From assembly GCA_000151295.1 (NCBI GenBank), contig GG745367.1:427052-491051 (forward strand): a stretch of 64,000 nucleotides of DNA. Reading direction: 5' to 3'. Positions 54,244 through 64,000 of the stretch are shown piece by piece. The number at the start of each line of letters is the position of its first letter. The stretch's first letter is position 1. Source of the stretch: Allomyces macrogynus ATCC 38327 (Eukaryota > Blastocladiomycota > Blastocladiomycetes > Blastocladiales > Blastocladiaceae). Under the pieces are notes generated by a model. That model did not search any database, was not told the DNA's origin, and saw only the letters and a list, made by a program, of their open reading frames with translations. Both the position numbers and the translations under genes were made by a program.

Positions 54244-54324
54244 CATGGAATGACAAACGGGAATCAACAACAACAACAACGGGTTTGCAAAGGAGCGATA
54301 CGGGTAGCTCTGCTTCACATCAGA

Positions 54325-54649
54325 CACGATCCTCACGATGCGCGCGCTGCTGGAAGAGCTCGGGTACAAACAGGATGGACCGACGCCGCTCATGGAAGAT
54401 AACGAGTCAGCGGAGCGTGTCGCCAAGGACGCGCTGCTCTCGTCGAAACACGTTGAGATCCACGCCCACTGGTTGCAGGACCAAGTTGCCAAGAAAACGA
54501 TTGACCTGCGGCGCGTGGACACGGAGAACCAGATTGCCGACATTTTGACCAAGCCGCTTGCTGCTCCTGCATTCCGCAAGCTTCGTGACATGATTGGAGA
54601 TGCGAAAGTGATTGCTCCGCGCGCGTAGGGAATGCTCGCCGTGGGGGAG
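54325..54649 (+). pseudogene. copia Pol tail fragment, array copy 1/2 junction
   Basis: Carries the last 96 codons of copia RNase H (from MRALLEELGYKQDG through KHVEIHAHWLQDQ to the TAG at 54626-54628), the polypurine tract and the LTR boundary. Nearly identical to 48679-48993, but fused directly to the gypsy leader in opposite orientation. It has four or five substitutions relative to the full-length copia. Confidence 0.85.
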
Positions 54650-54833
54650 TGTCGAAGTGTTCGTCTCGCATTTGTGTTTCTTGTTTATTGTCTTCCCTCA
54701 TTGTTTCCTTGTTGGAGCTGTTCGAGTTGGATTCTTGTGTAAATGATGGTGGCAACCTAGGTTATGGTTGCCACCACCGCTGAAGTGCAGAGTGCACACA
54801 CCAAATGCATTCCTTCTCCCGCTCAACCTTGCG
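54650..54833 (+). repeat. copia LTR, array unit 2
   Basis: 184-bp copy of the LTR at 48994-49177, offset 5,656 bp. Confidence 0.9.
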
Positions 54834-57800
54834 AAACGTGGTTCTGGATTGAAACGTTTTTGGATTTCGGGTGCTTGTCCAAGCAACCGGCGCGACTTGC
54901 GGTTCTCGTTCAGGGAAGCAGGTTCAGGAGCAGCAGTGACATGATCAGGTGGCAGCGCAATCTCGTCATACTCGCCAATGCCATCATCAGGTTCGTCGCC
55001 AGAGTCAGAGGTATTGCTTTCGTCAGTGCGATCTTGGCCTTGTGCTGGCGCACCACCCAAAGGTGCCTGTTTTAAGTGGTCGGCGTGGAAGACATCGTGA
55101 ACACGGTTGGCGGTTATACGATCCGGTAGTTCGAGCTGGAAGCTCACAGGGGAGCGTTGAGCAATGACCTTGAACGGTCCAATATACGATGGCCGGAGCT
55201 TGGCTGTGACTGGAAGTCCAGCAGTATCGGCGTTCAGGTTGTGTGCATTGAGCATGACGAAATCGCCGATTAGTGGTTGCCAAACAGCTGCTTGGTTTCG
55301 AGGATTGCGTTGCAGCATGCGCTGCTGCGAGTCCAAGATGGCGTCATGAATACGGAGAAGTCATGAGGCCAGGTCGCTGAACATCGGTGGATCGAGACAA
55401 GTGGCTGTAAACGTGGTTGCTGGAAGTCGAGGTAGCATGCCAACAGCTGCTTGGAGTGGTGACATGCCGAGATCGTGATGGCGGGCAGAGTTGTACGTCA
55501 ACTGCACAATCGGAACCATGTCCTCCCACCGCGTGCCGTCAAGACCGTGCAGTGCTGTTTTCAAGATGCGAGGGAACTCGCAGTTGGTCACTTCGGCCTG
55601 GCCATCGCTCTGCGGGCGATAAGCTGTTGTCGGCTTGAGCTTCGTGCCAAGACGTTTCCACAAGTACGTGAAGACCTGTGCACGGAAGAGAACGTCGCGA
55701 TCGGAGACAATGGACGCGGGACGCGAAAAGTACTTGACCCACTCCTTGAACAGAATTTCCGCAGCATCCTCGGCCGTGATTGTGTCGCGGCATGGCACGA
55801 AGACAGCGTACTTGGTAAAGCGGTCAACAATGGTGAGGACCTGGTTGTTGCCTGCGCGCGACATCGGGAGCCCCCTGATGAAGTCCATGAAATTTCCGAG
55901 AACGGCCCTGTTGGAATGGGAAGCGGCTGTACTTGTTGGGGCGGCTGGTTACGGGTTCGAAACTTGGCACAGGTCGTGCACTTCTTGACTAGCGACTCGA
56001 CGTCGTGGTAGAGGCCGGGCCAGTAGAGTCCTTGCGCAGCGAGATAGTACGTCCGCGCAATACCAAGATGCGCGACGCCATTATCGTGATGATGTTCGGC
56101 GAGAAGTTGCGCGCGCAAGTCATCAGCGTCAGGGACGACGAGTCGAATCTAGCCAAAATGATTCTTGAGGTACAGAAGGCCTTCGAGGTGAATAAAGTTG
56201 CGGTGCGTATGCGACGTGTGGGGACCAAGGGGTTGCGCGAGCTGCGTCAAGATGGCTTGGCACCATTCGTCTTGGTCGTAAGCGGCACGAATCCGATCCA
56301 AGACCTCGTCAGCCGAAGCATGAGCAGTATTGATTTCCGATAGTTCGACACGCTTGAGGGGCAAGGTTGGCGGCTCTGGAGGATTCGCAGGGTCCGCCAC
56401 GTAGTCAGGTCGGCGGGAGAGCGCATCAGCGATTGAGTTCTTGGCCCCAGCAATGTGCTTGATCGTAAATGGCATGAACGACTGGATCAGATCCAGAGCG
56501 GCACGTTGAGCTCAAGTCAGATCGTGTTTCTTGTTGAGGAAATGCGACAGTGCTTGGTTGTCAGCGAAGATCATGAATTTGCGACCCTCGACCAGGTACC
56601 CATACTCCTTGAGCGAATCGCGAACGGCCAAGAGCTCAAGGTCATGAGCGGGATAATTGCGCTCCATCGGCTTGAGTTTGCGCGAATTGAACGACAAGAC
56701 CTTGCCATTCTGCACCAAAGCAAAGCCGAGACCAAACGAGCTTACATCGCAATAAATTTCGAACGGCAGGCCTGGGTCAATCGGCGTCAGTGCCACCGAG
56801 TCAGCGATCAGCCTCTTGATTTCAGCAAATGCAGCGACTGCTAGCTTAGTCTCGAAGGCATCCCTTGGCGTTCCGTCGGTTAGCAAGTCAGAGAGTGGCG
56901 CGACGATGCTCGAGTAGTGGGGAACGTGCGCAGAGAGGTACTGGGCCAATCCGAGAAATTGTTGGACATCGTTGCGAGTCTTGAGCAGCGGCCAATCCAT
57001 AATCGACTTGATTTTCTTTGGGTCCGGGCGGATTTCGCCATTGCGAATGACGTGGCCCAGGAAATGCACATGGTCGTTGGCGTAGGAAGCCTTTTTGGGC
57101 GTCGCGTAGAGTCGTTGTTGGCGCAAAGTAGCAAAGACAGCGTCCAAGTGGTTTGCGTGCTCGTCCATCGTGTCGCTGAAGATCACGACGTCGTCAAAGT
57201 AGAAGGCAATGAACTCGTCGCCCAAGTGGCCAAGAACGGAGCGCATCATATGCGAAAAAGCGGATCCAGCGCCTGCGAGCCCGAATGGCATGACGGTGAA
57301 CGCAAAGTTGCCAAGCGGGCAGGTGAACGTGGTCCAGACTTGCGAGTCTGGGTGAACGTGCAGTTGGTGGTAGCCGGAAGCAAGGTCAATCGCAGTGAAA
57401 ATTTTCGCTTTTGCGACGCGAGAGCGCAACTCGTCGGAATGAGGGATCGGGTACGGATCGACAATCGTGGCTGCATTGATGGTGCGAAAATCGACGCACA
57501 TGCGCAAGTCGCCGTTCTTCTTCTTGACAAACAGAATTGGTGAAGCGAACGGCGCGTCGCTTGGTTTGATGGCCCCACGCTGCAGGAGCGATGCAATCTC
57601 CTTCTTCAGTGCTTCGTGCTCCAATGCCGATAGACGAGGGATGCGAGGCCGTGGGTATTCAAAGTTCGGCGCGAGTCGGATCTGGAAATCGAGCGGGCCA
57701 CGATCGGGCGGCTGGAAGCCTTTGGGCAAACCGTTCAAGACATCCTTGTACTTGTGCAGGATCGGTTCGATGATTGCGCGGTCGGATGGTGAGAGATGGT

Positions 57801-59977
57801 TGATGTCAGGTGCAAAGTTGGTGCTTGAGGTGGCAGCTCGAAGCTCGATCGCAAAGACTGGGCCATCAGCGTTGCGCATAGCACGGCCGAAACCGTTCAT
57901 GGAGACAGCAGCAATGCTGATGCTGCACCCTGGCGTTGTGCCAGGTATCGGACGAGAGTATTCGTCGCCGAGTCGGTTTTTCATGACGCCAGTTGTCCAA
58001 TCAATGTCCGGGTTCATGTTGGCAAGCCAAGTCATGCCCAGGATGGCCTGGAAATCGGCGCCGTTGAGCAGGTAAAAGAATTCGCGCGAGATGAACTTTC
58101 CGACTTGCACATCGAGCCAAACGCCCTTGGTCAGAGCACGGGTCTGGCCATCTAGAGCACGGGTCTGGCCATCTGCGAGAACGCAGTCGACTTGAACGTC
58201 GACAGTCTTGGATTCGCCGGTGCGTTTCAGGATTGACGAGTTGAGAAAGTTGGCACCAGCACCACAATCAATCTTGGCGCGAAGTTGAGCTTGCTGTGGG
58301 CCAAGCGAGGCCGTGTGCGAAAATACCGAGCGCGTTCATGCTGAGCCAAGTGAAATGCGCTGAGGTGTTGCGTCATCAGAGCATTCAGAATCGTCGGTTT
58401 CGATCTGCATCAGAACATTATCGACAACCTTGGACACGCCATCTTCAATGCCAGCAGTTGCGACCTCGACCTTCTTCCCACACGACTTGATGCGGGTGAG
58501 TAGGTCCGCCGGGCAACCGTCGTAGCGACCACGGCGAGGGTTACCGCCTTGCGAGAGACACTGCAAGTTGCTGTGCGACGTGGTCATATGGTACAGGCAT
58601 CCGTACGAGTCGACAATGTTGTTGCGGTCAAAGTTGCTGCTTGGTGTGCGGTCAGACTGCTGGCACGGTGAACCGAATCGAGTACGTTGGTTGCCAACGT
58701 TGTTGCGGTACGTCGGCTGCGGCTTCAGAGCCGCCAGGTCAATGTCCATGGGGTCGTCCAGCCCCGTGGTGTGGCCAATCGAGTGTGCTTCGAGCAATGC
58801 CTGGACGATCTCCTGGTGCGTCAAGTGTTCACGTCTGTCGCCCGCCTTCTGGACCTCGCCGAGAGCACGGGCCAGTTCTTTGCGGGCTCGAGAGTTAACG
58901 CGTCCACGCAACAGGCGGAAGTACTCGGCGTCGGACATGTTGCTGACACAGCTGGCGTGCTCATCAAATTGTTTCAAGAATTCGAATGGGGGAGTATTGC
59001 CCTGCCGCAACCGTTCGAGCGCCTTTTACAAGTCGGTGCCAATCGTCAAGGGCACAAAGTAAGTGCGGAGCATGTTGATGACCTCGGTCCAGTGCGTTGT
59101 CGGAATAGGTTGCGCCGTGCGCCGCCAAAACGCAATCGCCTCGCCAGAAAGTTGGCCAATAACAAATCGGATCTTGTCTTGTTCGGTCCAGCCACAACCG
59201 TTGAGGTAGAGTTCGAGCTTGAGCTGGAATGTGTCCAGAGCACCAATGTCACGAGAGCCATCAAACGTCGGCTTGTCCATGGCCCGTTGGACCGAGATTG
59301 AGTGATCTTGACTGGCGACAGCAGCTGCGGCGGCTTCAGCAGCAACACGAGTGGCAGTGGCACCCATGCTCATCCAGATAGACTGCGCTGCCACATTTGC
59401 AATGGATTCGTGTGGCTTGGTGAGCGTTCCATCATGCGAGACTTGCCAATAGCTCTTTTCCTTGACAGCATTATTGACAAATGCGACATGGGTATCGTTG
59501 GTGGCATCGAGTTTGACCGACGAAATCGAGGTAGTGGCAGTTGCGCCAGAGCGTTCGTCGATGAACGCATCGTATCCAGAGACGGTCGTGCCTGCGTAAC
59601 GTGGCACGAGAACGAGAACTTGTTGGGAGGAAGAAGAAGCCTTGGGCGGCATTGTTGTGTTGGTACGTGTGCGAATCGAGTATCGAGAGAGAATGTGCCG
59701 TGAAGGCGAGAGATTCGTCGTGAATGCAGAGGAAAGCGCGAGGGTGTAGTGAAGGTGATGGAGCCGTGAAGGCTTTGAGGTGCGGACTGAGCGGCCATGC
59801 GCGAGGAGTCGTCACGGACAGACGCTACCAAAATGATATGGTGTCGAGTGTGGAATGAGCCTGTTGTACCCAGACGAACGTTTGGACGTTTATATACATG
59901 GAATGACAAACGGGAATCAACAACAACAACAACGGGTTTGCAAAGGAGCGATACGGGTAGCTCTGCTTCACATCAGA
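54834..59977 (-). mobile_element. Ty3/gypsy body, array copy 2 (degenerate)
   Basis: Near-identical to copy 1. Shares its stops TAA (59026), TGA (58336), TGA (56512), TAG (56149), the frameshift near 55888 and TGA at 55361. Differs in lacking a 3-bp codon in RNase H (EYGYLVEG versus EYDGYLVEG) and in having CGA where copy 1 has TGA near its 3' end. Gag starts at 59652. Confidence 0.88.
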
Positions 59978-60302
59978 CACGATCCTCACGATGCGCGCGC
60001 TGCTGGAAGAGCTCGGGTACAAACAGGATGGACCGACGCCGCTCATGGAAGATAACGAGTCAGCGGAGCGTGTCGCCAAGGACGCGCTGCTCTCGTCGAA
60101 ACACGTTGAGATCCACGCCCACTGGTTGCAGGACCAAGTTGCCAAGAAAACGATTGACCTGCGGCGCGTGGACACGGAGAACCAGATTGCCGACATTTTG
60201 ACCAAGCCGCTTGCTGCTCCTGCATTCCGCAAGCTTCGTGACATGATTGGAGATGCGAAAGTGATTGCTCCGCGCGCGTAGGGAATGCTCGCCGTGGGGG
60301 AG
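59978..60302 (+). pseudogene. copia Pol tail fragment, array copy 2/3 junction
   Basis: Same 96-codon tail and polypurine tract as 54325-54649, 5,653 bp further on and essentially identical. Confidence 0.88.
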
Positions 60303-60486
60303 TGTCGAAGTGTTCGTCTCGCATTTGTGTTTCTTGTTTATTGTCTTCCCTCATTGTTTCCTTGTTGGAGCTGTTCGAGTTGGATTCTTGTGTAAATGAT
60401 GGTGGCAACCTAGGTTATGGTTGCCACCACCGCTGAAGTGCAGAGTGCACACACCAAATGCATTCCTTCTCCCGCTCAACCTTGCG
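60303..60486 (+). repeat. copia LTR, array unit 3
   Basis: 184-bp copy of the LTR at 54650-54833, offset 5,653 bp. Confidence 0.9.
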
Positions 60487-61436
60487 AAACGTGGTTCTGG
60501 ATTGAAACGTTTTTGGATTTCGGGTGCTTGTCCAAGCAACCGGCGCGACTTGCGGTTCTCGTTCAGGGAAGCAGGTTCAGGAGCAGCAGTGACATGATCA
60601 GGTGGCAGCGCAATCTCGTCATACTCGCCAATGCCATCATCAGGTTCGTCGCCAGAGTCAGAGGTATTGCTTTCGTCAGTGCGATCTTGGCCTTGTGCTG
60701 GCGCACCACCCAAAGGTGCCTGTTTTAAGTGGTCGGCGTGGAAGACATCGTGAACACGGTTGGCGGTTATACGATCCGGTAGTTCGAGCTGGAAGCTCAC
60801 AGGGGAGCGTTGAGCAATGACCTTGAACGGTCCAATATACGATGGCCGGAGCTTGGCTGTGACTGGAAGTCCAGCAGTATCGGCGTTCAGGTTGTGTGCA
60901 TTGAGCATGACGAAATCGCCGATTAGTGGTTGCCAAACAGCTGCTTGGTTTCGAGGATTGCGTTGCAGCATGCGCTGCTGCGAGTCCAAGATGGCGTCAT
61001 GAATACGGAGAAGTCATGAGGCCAGGTCGCTGAACATCGGTGGATCGAGACAAGTGGCTGTAAACGTGGTTGCTGGAAGTCGAGGTAGCATGCCAACAGC
61101 TGCTTGGAGTGGTGACATGCCGAGATCGTGATGGCGGGCAGAGTTGTACGTCAACTGCACAATCGGAACCATGTCCTCCCACCGCGTGCCGTCAAGACCG
61201 TGCAGTGCTGTTTTCAAGATGCGAGGGAACTCGCGGTTGGTCACTTCGGCCTGGCCATCGCTCTGCGGGCGATAAGCTGTTGTCGGCTTGAGCTTCGTGC
61301 CAAGACGTTTCCACAAGTACGTGAAGACCTGTGCACGGAAGAGAACGTCGCGATCGGAGACAATGGACGCGGGAAGCGAAAAGTACTTGACCCACTCCTT
61401 GAACAGAATTTCCGCAGCATCCTCGGCCGTGATTGT

Positions 61437-61719
61437 TGTTGGAATGGTGAATCCAGCACTGCTGTCCTTGATCAGGTTTTGGTGCAGTGGTTAACTCAAC
61501 AGGTTATGAGCCCTGTGTGCGCAGAGGTCCTGGGATCGAACCCCAGTTGCGACAGTTGACATTTGGAGCCCAAAAGAGGGGGAAAAAGGAATCCTCGCCC
61601 CTCCAGCTGACCCCAGGTAACTGAAGTTGCAGCAGATACTGGCTTCAGGGGGAGTGTTGGAATGGTGAATCCAGCACTGCTGTCCTTGATCAGGTTTTGG
61701 TGCAGTGGTTAACTCAACA
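61437..61719 (+). mobile_element. TRIM-like miniature LTR retrotransposon
   Basis: 283 bp with identical 65-bp terminal direct repeats (61437-61501 and 61655-61719), each starting TGTTG and ending CAACA. Flanked by the 5-bp target duplication ATTGT (61432-61436 and 61720-61724); gypsy copies 1 and 2 have the uninterrupted site. GGTTATGAGCCCTG follows the first repeat, matching the copia primer-binding site, and GGGGGAG precedes the second, matching the copia polypurine tract. No coding capacity. Identical repeats imply a recent insertion, probably mobilised in trans by the copia family. Confidence 0.8.
61473..61560 (+). other. tRNA-like segment (pol III box A and box B) inside the TRIM
   Basis: TGGTGCAGTGG (about 61480) fits box A, and GGGATCGAACCCC (about 61535) fits box B in a perfect CTGGG/CCCAG T-arm stem with an A-T-C-G-A loop as in initiator tRNA. 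An anticodon-like hairpin ACAGG...CCTGT lies between. The acceptor strands do not pair, so it is not a working tRNA gene; it is either a tRNA-derived (SINE-like) head or a coincidence of the priming region. Confidence 0.4.
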
Positions 61720-64000
61720 ATTGTGTCGCGGCATGGCACGAAGACAGCGTACTTGGTAAAGCGGTCAACAATGGTGAGGACCTGGTTGTTGCCTGCGCGC
61801 GACATCGGGAGCCCCCTGATGAAGTCCATGAAATTTCCGAGAACGGCCCTGTTGGAATGGGAAGCGGCTGTACTTGTTGGGGCGGCTGGTTACGGGTTCG
61901 AAACTTGGCACAGGTCGTGCACTTCTTGACTAGCGACTCGACGTCGTGGTAGAGGCCGGGCCAGTAGAGTCCTTGCGCAGCGAGATAGTACGTCCGCGCA
62001 ATACCATGATGCGCGACGCCATTATCGTGATGATGTTCGGCGAGAAGTTGCGCGCGCAAGTCATCAGCGTCAGGGACGACGAGTCGAATCTAGCCAAAAT
62101 GATTCTTGAGGTACAGAAGGCCTTCGAGGTGAATAAAGTTGCGGTGCGTATGCGACGTGTGGGGACCAAGGGGTTGCGCGAGCTGCGTCAAGATGGCTTG
62201 GCACCATTCGTCTTGGTCGTAAGCGGCACGAATCCGATCCAAGACCTCGTCAGCCGAAGCATGAGCAGTATTGATTTCCGATAGTTCGACACGCTTGAGG
62301 GGCAAGGTTGGCGGCTCTGGAGGATTCGCAGGGTCCGCCACGTAGTCAGGTCGGCGGGAGAGCGCATCAGCGATTGAGTTCTTGGCCCCAGCAATGTGCT
62401 TGATCGTAAATGGCATGAACGACTGGATCAGATCCAGAGCGGCACGTTGAGCTCAAGTCAGATCGTGTTTCTTGTTGAGGAAATGCGACAGTGCTTGGTT
62501 GTCAGCGAAGATCATGAATTTGCGACCCTCGACCAGGTACCCATACTCCTTGAGCGAATCGCGAACGGCCAAGAGCTCAAGGTCATGAGCGGGATAATTG
62601 CGCTCCATCGGCTTGAGTTTGCGCGAATTGAACGACAAGACCTTGCCATTCTGCACCAAAGCAAAGCCGAGACCAAACGAGCTTACATCGCAATAAATTT
62701 CGAACGGCAGGCCTGGGTCAATCGGCGTCAGTGCCACTGAGTCAGCGATCAGCCTCTTGATTTCAGCAAATGCAGCGACTGCTAGCTTAGTCTCGAAGGC
62801 ATCCCTTGGCGTTCCGTCGGTTAGCAAGTCAGAGAGTGGCGCGACGATGCTCGAGTAGTGGGGAACGTGCGCAGAGAGGTACTGGGCCAATCCGAGAAAT
62901 TGTTGGACATCGTTGCGAGTCTTGAGCAGCGGCCAATCCATAATCGACTTGATTTTCTTCGGGTCCGGGCGGATTTCGCCATTGCGAATGACGTGGCCCA
63001 GGAAATGCACATGGTCGTTGGCGTAGGAAGCCTTTTTGGGCGTCGCGTAGAGTCGTTGTTGGCGCAAAGTAGCAAAGACAGCGTCCAAGTGGTTTGCGTG
63101 CTCGTCCATCGTGTCGCTGAAGATCACGACGTCGTCAAAGTAGAAGGCAATGAACTCGTCGCCCAAGTGGCCAAGAACGGAGCGCATCATACGCGAAAAA
63201 GCGGATCCAGCGCCTGCGAGCCCGAATGGCATGACGGTGAACGCAAAGTTGCCAAGCGGGCAGGTGAACGTGGTCCAGACTTGCGAGTCTGGGTGAACGT
63301 GCAGTTGGTGGTAGCCGGAAGCAAGGTCAATCGCAGTGAAAATTTTCGCTTTTGCGACGCGAGAGCGCAACTCGTCGGAATGAGGGATCGGGTACGGATC
63401 GACAATCGTGGCTGCATTGATGGTGCGAAAATCGACGCACATGCGCAAGTCGCCGTTCTTCTTCTTGACAAACAGAATTGGTGAAGCGAACGGCGCGTCG
63501 CTTGGTTTGATGGCCCCACGCTGCAGGAGCGATGCAATCTCCTTCTTCAGTGCTTCGTGCTCCAATGCCGATAGACGAGGGATGCGAGGCCGTGGGTATT
63601 CAAAGTTCGGCGCGAGTCGGATCTGGAAATCGAGCGGGCCACGATCGGGCGGCTGGAAGCCTTTGGGCAAACCGTTCAAGACATCCTTGTACTTGTGCAG
63701 GATCGGTTCGATGATTGCGCGGTCGGATGGTGAGAGATGGTTGATGTCAGGTGCAAAGTTGGTGCTTGAGGTGGCAGCTCGAAGCTCGATCGCAAAGACT
63801 GGGCCATCAGCGTTGCGCATAGCACGGCCGAAACCGTTCATGGAGACAGCAGCAATGCTGATGCTGCACCCTGGCGTTGTGCCAGGTATCGGACGAGAGT
63901 ATTCGTCGCCGAGTCGGTTTTTCATGACGCCAGTTGTCCAATCAATGTCCGGGTTCATGTTGGCAAGCCAAGTCATGCCCAGGATGGCCTGGAAATCGGC

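Larger units (their letters stand above)
49178..54324 (-). mobile_element. Ty3/gypsy body, array copy 1 (degenerate)
   Basis: Order on the minus strand: leader with TATATAAA (54243-54236), Gag, protease, RT, RNase H, integrase, and a C-terminal chromo-like tail. No gypsy LTR pair is visible: the left end is cut off at the copia LTR and the right end joins a copia tail. The body repeats at 54834-59977 and 60487-64000. Confidence 0.85.
60487..64000 (-). mobile_element. Ty3/gypsy body, array copy 3, cut by window end and by a TRIM insertion
   Basis: Matches copies 1 and 2 up to the window edge inside the protease/RT part. Carries the shared TGA (62453), TAG (62090), frameshift near 61829 and TGA at 61014. 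The integrase region is split by the 283-bp element at 61437-61719, so this copy was already present when that element landed. Confidence 0.88.

Noticed and set aside
54268..54285. CAACAACAA run as a CRISPR-like or satellite repeat
   Set aside because: Only five or six triplets in the gypsy leader; no spacers.
55945..55970. GGGTTCGAAACTT as a tRNA box B
   Set aside because: It repeats in all gypsy copies, codes for part of the integrase, and has no box A or cloverleaf.
61437..61724. SINE with 65-bp target-site duplication
   Set aside because: The 65-bp flank is absent from the empty site in sister copies; the true duplication is ATTGT, so the 65-bp repeats belong to the element.

Overview
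The window looks like a GC-rich fungal nuclear contig, probably from an early-diverging (zoosporic) lineage. Support: short spliceosomal introns (mostly 58-145 nt, GTxxGT...AG) interrupt clearly eukaryotic genes; the gene set is eukaryotic (CDC48, CAND1, BRF1, CAF-1 middle subunit, DOP1, a Siw14-type phosphatase); and a B12-independent and a B12-dependent methionine synthase both occur, a combination lost from most Dikarya. The lineage is an inference; no rRNA or other taxonomic marker is present.

Layout. 1-2529 (+) F-box protein, 5' end outside the window. 3568-5569 (-) leucine-rich-repeat gene, apparently broken by a 17-bp tandem duplication. 5707-7536 (+) PCI-domain protein (CSN12/PCID2 type). 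8619-11157 (+) MetE. 11263-11758 (-) chimeric pseudogene made of MetE and F-box fragments. 12166-14389 (-) BRF1, divergent from 14628-17179 (+) CDC48/p97. 17936-21890 (+) CAND1. 22105-24135 (-) CAF-1 WD40 subunit, divergent from 25239-29500 (+) MetH. 29740-35556 (-) DOP1, divergent from 36279-37557 (+) Siw14-like phosphatase. 39254-40432 (-) two-finger C2H2 protein. About 41650-43489 is a CpG-poor block of no recognised gene. 43490-49177 (+) a nearly intact Ty1/copia element with 184-bp LTRs. 49178-64000 is a tandem array with a 5,653-5,656 bp period; each unit is an inverted (-) Ty3/gypsy body joined to a (+) copia tail and a copia LTR. The third unit carries a fresh 283-bp TRIM-like insertion.

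How it fits together. MetE and MetH catalyse the same methyl transfer to homocysteine and lie 14 kb apart, so this organism could make methionine with or without cobalamin. F-box protein, CAND1, CDC48 and possibly the PCI protein all touch cullin-RING ubiquitination, which may be coincidence. The retroelement half shows an active-looking copia, a miniature element that shares its priming and polypurine signals, and dead gypsy copies with shared stop codons, one of which can be seen to arise by CGA to TGA.

Limits: splice sites were chosen by eye. Several genes carry isolated one-base frame breaks (F-box, PCI, CAND1 twice) that look more like assembly indels than biology.
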